Shown here: one piece after another, positions 8,053 to 15,967 of the stretch | Layout of the letters: the number at the start of each line of letters is the position of its first letter | Position numbering within the stretch: the first letter of the stretch is position 1 | Source: Thermoprotei archaeon | GTDB lineage: Archaea > Thermoproteota > Thermoprotei > Thermofilales > B20-G17 | Length of the DNA stretch: 64,000 nt | NCBI GenBank assembly: GCA_003650675.1 | Contig: QMRH01000001.1 | Span: 1-64,000, forward strand | Direction: 5' to 3' | Notes under the pieces: model-generated | The model's database searches: none | Told to the model about the DNA's origin: nothing | The model's input: only the letters and a program-made list of their open reading frames with translations | Program-made: the position numbers and the translations under genes

Positions 8053-8865
8053 TTGGAGACAAAAACATTGTTGATCGGGTTGCTGATAGGCCTAGTTGTT
8101 GGATACGCTGTAGCAAAATATTTACCTGTTTTTCAGGTAAGTGAGGAGAAAAGTCTAGTCGAAAAAATAAAGGCTAGAGGTTATTTGGTTGTCGGTACTA
8201 GCGCCGACTGGCCACCCTTCGAGTATATTAACAAGAAAGGCGGATACTCGGGTATAGACATCGAGATAGCTAAAAAGATAGCGGAAGCGCTTGGCGTCGA
8301 GCTCAAAATAAAGGACATCAAATTCGACGCCCTTATAGCTGCATTAAAGACAGGGGAAATAGATCTAGTTATAGCCGATATGACTCCTACAGCCGAGAGG
8401 GAAAGGGAGGTAGATCTCTCGATTCCATATTTCAACGACGTCTTTGTTGTTGTATCCTTAAAAACCCAGAGCTTTTCATCCCTAGAAGATCTTTATGGAA
8501 AAACTGTAGGTGTTCAGCAAGGGAGCACGCAGGCATCATGGGTTGAGGAAAATTTAGGCGGTAAATGTGGCATCAACTATTATACCAAAGTTTATCCGGA
8601 TATGGTTTTCGCACTTAAAAGGGGCGACGTGGATGCCATAATTATAGCTAAAACGGTGGCTCAGGTCCTTTCAAGCAAAGATAGTGACCTAGAAATATCA
8701 TTGGTTATCGAAGGGACGGAAGAGTATGCTGCTATAGCTTTACCTCAGGGAGCGGAAGACCTAAAGTACGTTGTTAATTCTGTGATAGAAAATATTAAGA
8801 AAGATGGTACTCTCGAAATAATAGTCAACAACGAAATTTATAAATGGCTGACGAGCGAAGGATGA
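8053..8865 (+). CDS. Polar amino-acid ABC transporter, substrate-binding protein (membrane anchored)
   Basis: 270 residues from a TTG start with GGGAGACC upstream. Residues 5-27 (LLIGLLIGLVVGYAVAKYLPVF) form an uncleaved-looking membrane anchor without a lipobox Cys. The mature part is a family-3 solute-binding protein: GYLVVGTSADWPPFEYI, FDALIAALKTGEIDLVIADMT, ERE-VDLSIPYF and GKTVGVQQGSTQ. It should bind a polar or charged amino acid outside the membrane and deliver it to the permease encoded next. The operon is led by the phased TGTTACA array. Confidence 0.88.
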   Translation: METKTLLIGLLIGLVVGYAVAKYLPVFQVSEEKSLVEKIKARGYLVVGTSADWPPFEYINKKGGYSGIDIEIAKKIAEALGVELKIKDIKFDALIAALKTGEIDLVIADMTPTAEREREVDLSIPYFNDVFVVVSLKTQSFSSLEDLYGKTVGVQQGSTQASWVEENLGGKCGINYYTKVYPDMVFALKRGDVDAIIIAKTVAQVLSSKDSDLEISLVIEGTEEYAAIALPQGAEDLKYVVNSVIENIKKDGTLEIIVNNEIYKWLTSEG

Positions 8866-8892
8866 TAAACCCATTTATACAGGTGGGTTCCT

Positions 8893-9537
8893 TTGCTGGA
8901 CACCCTAAATTTTCTAATTCAAGGATTGGGGGTCACAATCTATATTAGTATTTTTTCTTTCATCCTAGGGCTGGTAACTGCCACGTTTTTCACTTTACTG
9001 AGACTTTTTCCCGGTACATGGGGAGGAGCTATTGTTTCATCGTACGTTGAAGTGTTCAGGGGGACGCCTGTCCTCGTCCAGCTTTTATTCATCTATTTCG
9101 GCTTGCCAGCTCTAGGCGTAAGATTTGATCCTTTAACAGCGGGCATACTTGCGTTAGGATTAAACAGTGCTGCTTACCAGACGGAAATATTAAGGTCGGC
9201 TATAAAATCCATACCTAAAGAACAGTTTCTTGCGGCTGAGTCACTTGGATTAACCCATATTCAAATTTACCGACATGTGATTCTTCCCCAGGCTTTGCGG
9301 ATAGCATTACCTTCGCTGGTGAATGAGGTTATAGCCCTTATAAAGGAAAGTTCACTGGTATCGGTTATAGGTGTAGTTGAACTCACCAGGAGAGGTGAGT
9401 ATTTGGTTGCTGTAACATTTAAAGCCTTTGAGGTTTTTGCCGCCGTAGCCTTCATATACTTCATTACATGTTATACTCTTTCTCGTGGTGCCAAAATCCT
9501 CGAAAGAAAAATAACTATACCTGGCTATGTGAGGTGA
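8893..9537 (+). CDS. Polar amino-acid ABC transporter, permease (HisM/GlnP type)
   Basis: 214 residues from TTG 8893, with AGGTGG 10 nt upstream. About five membrane segments are visible. SLGLTHIQIYRHVILPQALRIALPS carries the EAA loop (AAESLGL....PQALRIALP) that couples to the ATPase. Start GVTIYISIFSFILGLV and EVFRGTPVLVQL are typical of HisMQ/GlnP permeases. It probably works as a homodimer since only one permease gene is present. Confidence 0.9.
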   Translation: MLDTLNFLIQGLGVTIYISIFSFILGLVTATFFTLLRLFPGTWGGAIVSSYVEVFRGTPVLVQLLFIYFGLPALGVRFDPLTAGILALGLNSAAYQTEILRSAIKSIPKEQFLAAESLGLTHIQIYRHVILPQALRIALPSLVNEVIALIKESSLVSVIGVVELTRRGEYLVAVTFKAFEVFAAVAFIYFITCYTLSRGAKILERKITIPGYVR

Positions 9538-10329
9538 ATGTCCTTGCCTTTTGTTGAAATAAAAAACCTGGTAGCTGGCTATGGGAACACTATAGTCCTT
9601 AAGGGAGTCTCGTTGGATGTGGAGGAAGGGGAAAAGGTAGCTATTATAGGTCCAAGCGGCTCCGGCAAATCAACGCTATTAAAGTGTATCATAAGGCTTA
9701 TCGAACCATTACAGGGCAAGATAATTATAGATGGGATTGATGTCACTTCAAAGACTACTGACATAAGAAAGATCCGTGCCATGACAGGTTTTGTATTCCA
9801 GCACTATAACCTGTTTCCCCATATGACAGTTATAAAAAATGTAGCATTGCCTCTACTCTTAGTTAAAAAAGTGCCGAAGAGAGAAGCCTACGGAAGGGCG
9901 ATGGATGCCTTGAAATCCGTTGGCCTACAGCAGTACGCGGATTCATATCCCCTCCAGCTTTCAGGTGGACAGCAACAAAGAGTGGCCATAGCAAGAGCAC
10001 TGGTTATAGAACCGAGGCTTTTATTGTTGGATGAACCAACTTCAGCTTTAGACCCAGAGCTCGTAGACGAGGTTCTCGACGTGCTTCGAAGCATCACAAA
10101 GAAAAACATGACAATAATTTTAGTCACCCATGAACTTGATTTCGCAGAAGACATAGCAGATAGAATAATATTCATGGAAGATGGAAAAATAGTCGAGGAA
10201 GGGGATCCAATAGTCATGCTTCACAACCCACAAAAAACAAGAACACGAGAATTTTTAAGAAGAATAATACGCAAAAGAAGAGCAACATTCACTTTTAACC
10301 CGAATTCTCCTACAAATGAAGGGGCTTAA
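9538..10329 (+). CDS. Polar amino-acid ABC transporter, ATP-binding protein (GlnQ type)
   Basis: 263 residues starting directly at the upstream stop. Walker [10 protein letters not shown] at 38-46, Q-loop [12 protein letters not shown], signature [15 protein letters not shown], Walker [14 protein letters not shown] and H-switch VTHEL are all intact. A basic tail of about 25 residues ([11 protein letters not shown]) extends beyond the usual end. Third and last gene of the transporter operon. Confidence 0.93.
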   Translation: MSLPFVEIKNLVAGYGNTIVLKGVSLDVEEGEKVAIIGPSGSGKSTLLKCIIRLIEPLQGKIIIDGIDVTSKTTDIRKIRAMTGFVFQHYNLFPHMTVIKNVALPLLLVKKVPKREAYGRAMDALKSVGLQQYADSYPLQLSGGQQQRVAIARALVIEPRLLLLDEPTSALDPELVDEVLDVLRSITKKNMTIILVTHELDFAEDIADRIIFMEDGKIVEEGDPIVMLHNPQKTRTREFLRRIIRKRRATFTFNPNSPTNEGA

Positions 10330-10516
10330 AGGAATTATAATGAACATGGAGGGTAAAAGTGTAGATAGATGTGGTTGCGTTAAGAAACCCGATAAAACTT
10401 TCTTCGAAACCCCCTTAAAACCCCCACTAAAACTTGTATCTAAATCCATTTAATAATTTTAGTGTACTAAACATTTTTCTAAAGGGAGAGTATTACCTTT
10501 CAATAAAAATATAAAG

Positions 10517-10589
10517 TGGACCGGGGGGGACTCGAACCCCCGACCTCCCGCGTGCAAGGCGGGCGCTCTCCCACCTGAGCTACCGGCCC
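10517..10589 (-). tRNA. tRNA-Ala (anticodon TGC)
   Basis: Folds as a complete 73-nt cloverleaf on the minus strand: acceptor GGGCCGG/CCGGTCC, D-arm GCTC..GAGC, anticodon loop CTTGCAC, T-loop TTCGAGT. The acceptor contains the G3-U70 wobble pair that is the alanine identity element, and the discriminator is A. CCA is not encoded and no intron is present. Confidence 0.95.
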
Positions 10590-10691
10590 CGTTCTACTCG
10601 GCTAGCTTATCCATCAAGCATTAAACAACAAATCTTTAAAAGTTTGTCGTTAAGCAGGAAATTTAAACAAAAATAGAATATTCGACTAACG

Positions 10692-10820
10692 GAAGGAAGT
10701 GGTTGCCCGTATTTTATTTTTTATTTTCAATTTTTGGGATGCATGCGTGGGCTTCCTCCTCAGCCACCTCATCTCTATCGGTGGTTTATGCGGTTATCGC
10801 CGTAAGGCTGATGGCGTTCA
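10692..10820 (-). repeat. Degenerate structured repeat, copy A (possible TnpB-type right-end relic)
   Basis: Starts with GAAGGAAGTGGTTGCCCGT (10692-10710), identical to 30188-30206. About 35 nt further on, a second block (about 10745-10800) matches copy B at most positions: GTGGG-TTCCTCCT-AGCC-CCTC and CGGTGGTTTAT. On the minus strand the order ends in GGGCAACCACTTCCTTC, after which the two copies diverge, which looks like the 3' boundary of an element. The 10590-11026 gap otherwise shows nothing except the promoter region of the HEPN gene. Assignment to IS605/TnpB ends is inference. Confidence 0.5.
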
Positions 10821-11026
10821 ATACATCTGTTAATCGAATGTTTATAGAGATGACATTCCTCTAGTTTCTAAAATACCCAAACATCTGTCTAGGCGAATAA
10901 TCTACATGAAAAGCGGCTTTATATTTTTAAAGAATACTTGTATTAGCCAGAACCTACGGCGCAACTCATAATCGTCTTCAAAAACCCTATAAATATTATT
11001 TTATCTAAAATTTTGGGTGTGTTTAA

Positions 11027-11377
11027 ATGGAATTTCTTAAGAGGAATGCCCTAAAATTTCTTGAAGAAGCGAAGGAGGCGTTCAGTAAGAACGACTATGG
11101 TTTCACGATGTTTTTTGTAGAACAATTTTTCCAATTATCATTAAAATATTTATTGTATAAAAAGTATGGTGATTTCCCGAAAACCCATAGCTTAAAAACT
11201 CTTTTTGAGCTAACAAAGGATACTATTTTAATTAGTTATTACAGACAAAACCTAGATCTACTTAGGGAGATAGAATTATCGTATATAGCTTCAAGATACA
11301 TGGAAATAGAATATAGCAAAAAAATAGCAGAACGAGCTTTGCTTTTAGCTGAAGACTTTGAGAGGAGATTCCTATGA
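11027..11377 (+). CDS. HEPN-domain protein (partner of MNT nucleotidyltransferase)
   Basis: 116 residues, all helical. YLLYKKYGDFPKTHSLKTLF (41-60) and the end YIASRYMEIEYSKKIAERAL are typical of the HEPN family that pairs with minimal nucleotidyltransferases. The Rx4-6H RNase motif of HepT-type toxins is absent: the only His is in KTHSL. Thus it may be a non-catalytic HEPN or a substrate-binding partner rather than an RNase toxin. The next gene overlaps by 4 nt (ATGA), the usual arrangement of the pair. It lies in a region of tRNAs and repeat relics. Confidence 0.78.
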   Translation: MEFLKRNALKFLEEAKEAFSKNDYGFTMFFVEQFFQLSLKYLLYKKYGDFPKTHSLKTLFELTKDTILISYYRQNLDLLREIELSYIASRYMEIEYSKKIAERALLLAEDFERRFL

Positions 11378-11706
11378 AAAACTACTTTGAATTACTTGAG
11401 GAAAACAAAAAGTTCTTCGAAAGAGCATTTGAAACAGCTGAAGAAATCGCCACAAAAGCCGGGAAAATATTTAAGAACTGTAAGGTATATATTGTAGGTA
11501 GCTTTGCTAAAAAAACTTATGTTTTATCCTCTGACCTTGATATACTGATAATATCTAATGAAATTCCAGAGAAGATGGATTTTGAATGGTACTATAAAAT
11601 TGTTAAATATTTGACAGACGATCATAGAGTAAATATACATCTATTAAATGAAAAAAGATTTAAAAAATGCAAAAAGATGTATTCTCCACTTATAAAGATA
11701 AAATAA
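11374..11706 (+). CDS. MNT-type minimal nucleotidyltransferase
   Basis: 110 residues. VGSFAKKTYVLSSDLDILII (41-60) is the GSx10DxD signature of pol-beta-type minimal nucleotidyltransferases. The position where a third acidic residue is usual reads HRVNIHLLNE, so the third carboxylate seems not to be conserved; this could mean altered or lost activity. In MntA/HepT systems the MNT AMPylates the HEPN toxin; here the target motif RX4HXY is absent from the HEPN, so that model may not apply. Confidence 0.78.
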   Translation: MKNYFELLEENKKFFERAFETAEEIATKAGKIFKNCKVYIVGSFAKKTYVLSSDLDILIISNEIPEKMDFEWYYKIVKYLTDDHRVNIHLLNEKRFKKCKKMYSPLIKIK

Positions 11707-11754
11707 CTATAAGTATACCATATATCGCCGGGTATCTATATTTATGGTTGCTGT

Positions 11755-11850
11755 ATATTTTAGTGATGTAGGTTGGTGCGCCTCTCTTGGCCTCTTATTT
11801 GATTTCGACGTTTCATTGAGGCTACATTGACGGTCACCAGAGGAGCAACT
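11755..11850 (-). repeat. Degenerate structured repeat, copy C
   Basis: GGCTACATTGAC at 11820-11831 is identical to 30295-30306 of copy B, and the following GGTCACCAGAGG resembles the CGCCACCACAGAGG that follows it there. Upstream, GCCTCT blocks also echo copy B. It is the most decayed of the three copies. The rest of the 11707-12045 gap shows no gene. Confidence 0.35.
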
Positions 11851-12045
11851 ATACTAGGGTTGCGGATTATCGAACGAAACCCTGGGAACACCTAACAAAC
11901 ATTAATATCTAAATAAACAGATAGTTTATCGGATTTACATTGTTTCTAAGGCTATGTATCTCAAATAGGGAATCTCGGGGGTATTTTTAGGTGACATTAT
12001 AACGTAAATAATAAATTTTACTGTTTGGTAGGATTATAGTGCTAA

Positions 12046-12136
12046 GCCCCGGTAGCTCAGCCTGGTGGAGCACCGGCCTTGTAAGCTCTTATGCCTAGAT
12101 AGCCGGGGGTCGCGGGTTCAAATCCCGCCCGGGGCT
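12046..12136 (+). tRNA. tRNA-Thr (anticodon TGT) with 17-nt intron
   Basis: Acceptor GCCCCGG/CCGGGGC, D-arm GCTC..GAGC, anticodon stem CCGGC/GCCGG, T-arm GCGGG-TTCAAAT-CCCGC, discriminator T as usual for archaeal tRNA-Thr. The anticodon TGT is at 12080-12082. An extra 17 nt, 12084-12100 (AGCTCTTATGCCTAGAT), sits between positions 37 and 38, the canonical archaeal intron site, and must be removed by the splicing endonuclease. Confidence 0.93.
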
Positions 12137-12261
12137 TAAAAACAGTAGGATAAAGTCGTTATTTTGAGGCCGATCGATAAAGAAGAAATGTTATTAGATT
12201 ATTGTAATTTTTAAAAGCAAAATTCTTAAAAATAAGTCACTAGAATAAAGGAAAGGAGCTT

Positions 12262-13401
12262 ATGATGAGAAAGCGTAGTTTCATTCTATTGACATTTCTT
12301 GTAGTATCTACCGTAATAGCATATCTTGTTTACCAGGAATTTTTCACAAGTGAAGACATTTACCTAAAGATCGAGAAGAATTACTATGTTTCCTTTAATA
12401 GTAAGTTCGTTAACTTGACGATAAAGCTGTATGGCCTAACGGAGGGTGGAAAAAACATCACCCTGGAAGTATTTGATGGAAATAGCTTGGTTAATTCTAC
12501 CAATTTATTTCTGACCATAGGAATTAAAGCAGTTTCCTTTAGGCTTCCCTATTCAATTAGAAACCCGTTGTTGAAGATAAGGTGGGATGGAAAGTTGAAG
12601 ACCATAGGGATCGAGTTAAACGATAAGACTATTGTGAGGGTTGAGGGAAGGCATATTGTACTAGTAATAAAGAAAAGGAACTTCGATTTATTCAAGGATC
12701 CTTTAGATTGGATTCGAAAACTCGACATGGCATATGAAGCTTATGCAGAGCTCGTAGGCGATGTACCTTACAACGGGGCGAAGATCGTGATAGAGGAGGT
12801 GGATAAGTATCCTGGCGGCTGGGCTGTTGCCGGGAATCCTATAAAATGGTATTCACCTTACATCCCTGATGCTATTAAACAGGTTAATGAAGGCGACTGG
12901 CTTTTCGGCATACTCCATGAAATAGGACATGATTTTGATCTAGACTATAGATGGGTGTGGAACGCAGAATTTTCAGCGAATTTTAAGATGGTTTATGTAG
13001 CCGAGAAGTTGAAGGCAAAGATAAAGGAGTATGGAGTATGGTATGATTACAGCGATCCTAACGGAAAAACTTTGGATGATTTCTATGCCATGATGGCTGC
13101 AAAAACAGGAGAAACCAACGTACTAAAAGATTGGCTGAGACATAATGACGCCGCCACAGACAAGTTTCTTAAAGTGAAAAACATGATCGGATGGGAGCCA
13201 TTTAAAAAGACTTATAGAGCCTGGTTAAATCTAAGTAGTGACGAGATACCTAAAACCCCTGAGGGGAAACTTAACTTATTTGTATACTATCTCTGCGTGT
13301 TCTCCGGGAAAGACTTGACACAACAGTTTATCGAGTGGGGTTTCCCCATTAGTAGCGAAACTGTAACAAAGGTTAGGGAAGTTCTCGGATCCCAGCCATA
13401 G
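12262..13401 (+). CDS. Membrane-anchored M60-like (gluzincin) metallopeptidase
   Basis: 379 residues. An N-terminal anchor (FILLTFLVVSTVIAYLVY) precedes a beta-rich region of about 110 residues and then a peptidase domain. LHEIGHDFDLDYRWVWNAEFSAN near residue 218 gives HExxH with a glutamate 13 residues on, the HExxH(8,28)E pattern of the M60/enhancin family, which in characterised members attacks glycoproteins. The C-terminal region (GWEPFKKTYRAWLNLSSDEIP) fits the same fold. It should face outside the cell. AGGAAAGGAG upstream of the ATGATG is a good ribosome binding site. Confidence 0.7.
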   Translation: MMRKRSFILLTFLVVSTVIAYLVYQEFFTSEDIYLKIEKNYYVSFNSKFVNLTIKLYGLTEGGKNITLEVFDGNSLVNSTNLFLTIGIKAVSFRLPYSIRNPLLKIRWDGKLKTIGIELNDKTIVRVEGRHIVLVIKKRNFDLFKDPLDWIRKLDMAYEAYAELVGDVPYNGAKIVIEEVDKYPGGWAVAGNPIKWYSPYIPDAIKQVNEGDWLFGILHEIGHDFDLDYRWVWNAEFSANFKMVYVAEKLKAKIKEYGVWYDYSDPNGKTLDDFYAMMAAKTGETNVLKDWLRHNDAATDKFLKVKNMIGWEPFKKTYRAWLNLSSDEIPKTPEGKLNLFVYYLCVFSGKDLTQQFIEWGFPISSETVTKVREVLGSQP

Positions 13402-13468
13402 ATTAAAGATAACATGTGCCCTATAAAATGGCATCAACTCGGACTAAAAACATCAATTGTTAGTTGCT

Positions 13469-14560
13469 TTAGATTACACCTGTTTCTCTTGCTAGTCTTT
13501 CAGCGGCTTCACGTGTTAAACCGCTTTCACCTAGAATGGTGTATCTTTCGGGCCTTATCTTATGTGCTATTACCAGTGCTTTGATGATAAATTCCTTTTT
13601 TATTCCAAGATCTCTGGCTGTAACCGGAGCACCGACTTTCACTAGCGTGTCTTTTATCATCTCCCAGTCGCCTCCATGTAGCCACATCATCATTATAGCT
13701 CCGATACCACATTGGAGTCCGTGTGGTGCTGGCTTAAACCCGTATCTACGTGAAAGCAGGTCTAGTGCATGGCTGAAGAGGTGCTCGCTCCCTGATGCAG
13801 GTCTACTGCTACCAGCTATACTCATGGCTACACCGCTCCCTATAAGTGCTTTAACCACTATTCTTGCACTTTCCTCTCCACCCGCCCTTATAGCATCCGC
13901 CCGTTTTACAATTATTTCAGCGCTCATAAGCGCCATGGAAGCCGCATATTCACTGTAATTCTCTCCTTTAAGTTTATGTGCCAACTCCCAGTCCCTTATC
14001 GCCACGAACTTTGATAACAGGTCCCCGCATCCTGATTGAAGTGTAACGGAAGGAGCCTGGGATATTATTTCGGTATCCGCTAAAACCGCTATAGGTGCCT
14101 TAGCCATGCTTATTTTTTCCCCAAATTCCTTTCTTAAATCCATTTTAAGGAGATACGATAAGGAAGGGGAGGCTATTCCATCATTTGCAGCACTTGTAGG
14201 AACACTAATATATTCCAAGTCTAGGAGAAAAGCCAGAGTTTTAGTTACATCTAATACTCTTCCACCTCCTACTCCAACCAAGAGCCCAGGTTTTTCCCCT
14301 TTACTCAACAACTCGTAGAAATTTTTTATCGCTTCCACCCCGCTTAAAGCCTTCATTTTAAGAAATTTTATATTGAATTTACCCGGTATTCGTGGTATAA
14401 CTTTTTCCGCCGCTATACGTGACGTGTTAACGCCCCCCGATATAACAACAACATTTCTATTCTGTGAGAAGTCTTCGACAACATCCCCTATAATTCGAAG
14501 TGCCTGAGGCCCGAAAACCACTCTCCTTGGAATTTCCATAAACTCTAAAGGTTTATTCAC
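13469..14560 (-). CDS. egsA: sn-glycerol-1-phosphate dehydrogenase
   Basis: 363 residues from GTG, with AAGGTGGG upstream. MEIPRRVVFGPQALRIIGDVV is the typical start; GVGGGRVLDVTKTLAF is the nucleotide-binding glycine-rich turn, and SVPTSAANDGIASPSLS, SGCGDLLSKF and SGSEHLFSHALD hold the substrate and zinc ligands (Asp in NDG region, His in EH..SH, His in PHGLQCG). It reduces dihydroxyacetone phosphate to G1P, giving archaeal lipid stereochemistry. It stands alone here, convergent with the M60-like gene. Confidence 0.95.
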   Translation of the reverse strand: MNKPLEFMEIPRRVVFGPQALRIIGDVVEDFSQNRNVVVISGGVNTSRIAAEKVIPRIPGKFNIKFLKMKALSGVEAIKNFYELLSKGEKPGLLVGVGGGRVLDVTKTLAFLLDLEYISVPTSAANDGIASPSLSYLLKMDLRKEFGEKISMAKAPIAVLADTEIISQAPSVTLQSGCGDLLSKFVAIRDWELAHKLKGENYSEYAASMALMSAEIIVKRADAIRAGGEESARIVVKALIGSGVAMSIAGSSRPASGSEHLFSHALDLLSRRYGFKPAPHGLQCGIGAIMMMWLHGGDWEMIKDTLVKVGAPVTARDLGIKKEFIIKALVIAHKIRPERYTILGESGLTREAAERLARETGVI

Positions 14561-14661
14561 AAACCCACCTTAAATAAAGCATAGAAACATGCTATTAATG
14601 TTTTAGGGCAACAACCTCCCGGTAAAGAATATATTTTGGAAAGAAATGTATAACCGTGATA

Positions 14662-14735
14662 GCGGCCGTAGTCTAGTCTGGAAGGACGCCGGCCTTCCAC
14701 GCCGGCGATCCCGGGTTCGAATCCCGGCGGCCGCA
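14662..14735 (+). tRNA. tRNA-Gly (anticodon TCC)
   Basis: Complete 74-nt cloverleaf: acceptor GCGGCCG/CGGCCGC, anticodon stem CCGGC/GCCGG with loop CTTCCAC, T-arm CCGGG-TTCGAAT-CCCGG, discriminator A. No intron and no encoded CCA. Confidence 0.95.
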
Positions 14736-15019
14736 TAATTAGTAGCAGGTAGCGTCAGAGATTATAGTAATGGCCATAAGGAATAATTTATGGTCTAGTT
14801 CTCATGTAAGGTGTGGTGAAATTAGAGAAGGTTAAATGGTGGTTTATGGTGGGATCTTAACCCAAGGTCTTGATCTCAGAGAGTTAGGGGGTTAATCCCT
14901 GTAGTCAAGCTGGAGAAGTAGGTGGAACAGTAAATATATGTAGTCGTCAAAAACAACATATAGGTGATTCGTCATCGAAATGTTACTATTTTATATTTTT
15001 AGTACGATATAGAAAGGGT
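14736..15019. other. Non-coding gap with a possible transposon-tail relic
   Basis: No gene was found between the tRNA-Gly and the methyltransferase. Around 14850-14935 one plus-strand frame reads WWDLNPRS, stop, SQRVRGLIPVVKLEK, stop. Such LNP..GLIPVVKLE words resemble C-terminal tails seen on some archaeal TnpB proteins, so this may be a decayed IS605-type end. Evidence is weak. A+T-rich sequence at 14985-15010 may hold the promoter of the next gene. Confidence 0.25.
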
Positions 15020-15877
15020 ATGAATACTCCAGATGCTCTGGAAGAAGGCTATAAAATAGCATTGTGGAAAGATGATCCATGGAGCCCCGAAGGCCGAGAA
15101 AGATACAATTCTGCTTTAAGGAAGTTTAAGAGGCTTACAGAACATCCATGGTTGAAGAACATTCTAAGTAAAGAAAAAGTGAGTTTATTGGATTTGGGAG
15201 CGGGTAAAGGTATAGGAGGTGTAGCTTTAGCGAAAACCCTCAAACAACATGGTATGGAAGTGGATCTAACAATGGTGGATTTAAGGAAAAGTGCTGTACA
15301 AGATGGCCTGCGGTTCGCCCATGAAGAGGGAGTTAAGGCGGAAGCATTTCAGATGAACGCCATTGAAGCACATAAGCTAGGTAAATTTGATATAGTTTTA
15401 ATGTACGGTGCCATTTTAACCCACTTTGATTCATGGAACATGCCCAGACTCTTTGCTTCTTCGGCCAAATCTCTAAAAGAAGATGGGATAATTGTGATAG
15501 AGGAATTCGACAGAGTACATAGAATTTTTACGTCCGGGTTCAAGGATTTTATAATCGAAAACCCGAAGCCAGAGGAACTTAGTATATCGATACATGTAGG
15601 CTATGATTTGATTAGAGGTTCATATAAGAGGAGTTTCATTAGAATGAGAGATTGGAAATCCGTCATGCTACCTATAAATTTTAGAAGCATATCAACCATA
15701 GCATCAACACTCTGGTTCTTCACAAAAGACGTTGACATAGTATCCACTGGAATAAATGGAGTTTACGTTGTATTAGGTAAAGGGGCAAGAAGACTGCTGG
15801 AACCCGAACATCTAGCCGAAAACCCGACTGTATTACAGAGAGGAAATCCATGGGACTCTTCGATAAAGAAAGGTTAA
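15020..15877 (+). CDS. Class I SAM-dependent methyltransferase
   Basis: 285 residues. LLDLGAGKGIGGVALAKTL near residue 56 is the SAM-binding motif I, and LTMVDLRKSAV supplies the acidic end of strand beta2. FDIVLMYGAILTHF and KEDGIIVIEEFDRVHRIF are motifs IV and post-IV. The C-terminal 90 residues (KRSFIRMRDWKSVMLPINFRS) are specific to this protein and may form the substrate site. The substrate cannot be told. It is monocistronic and convergent with the GH116-like gene. Confidence 0.75.
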   Translation: MNTPDALEEGYKIALWKDDPWSPEGRERYNSALRKFKRLTEHPWLKNILSKEKVSLLDLGAGKGIGGVALAKTLKQHGMEVDLTMVDLRKSAVQDGLRFAHEEGVKAEAFQMNAIEAHKLGKFDIVLMYGAILTHFDSWNMPRLFASSAKSLKEDGIIVIEEFDRVHRIFTSGFKDFIIENPKPEELSISIHVGYDLIRGSYKRSFIRMRDWKSVMLPINFRSISTIASTLWFFTKDVDIVSTGINGVYVVLGKGARRLLEPEHLAENPTVLQRGNPWDSSIKKG

Positions 15878-15967
15878 ATTAAACACGATATTATGGTAGA
15901 TTCATTAGCCGAAAGTTCTGTAGAGTGTCATATAGGTAAAATAGGTAATTATCAGATCACTACATAC

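Noticed and set aside
10255-10449. 64-codon minus-strand frame after the transporter operon
   Set aside because: It overlaps the end of the ATP-binding protein gene and has no family features or ribosome site.
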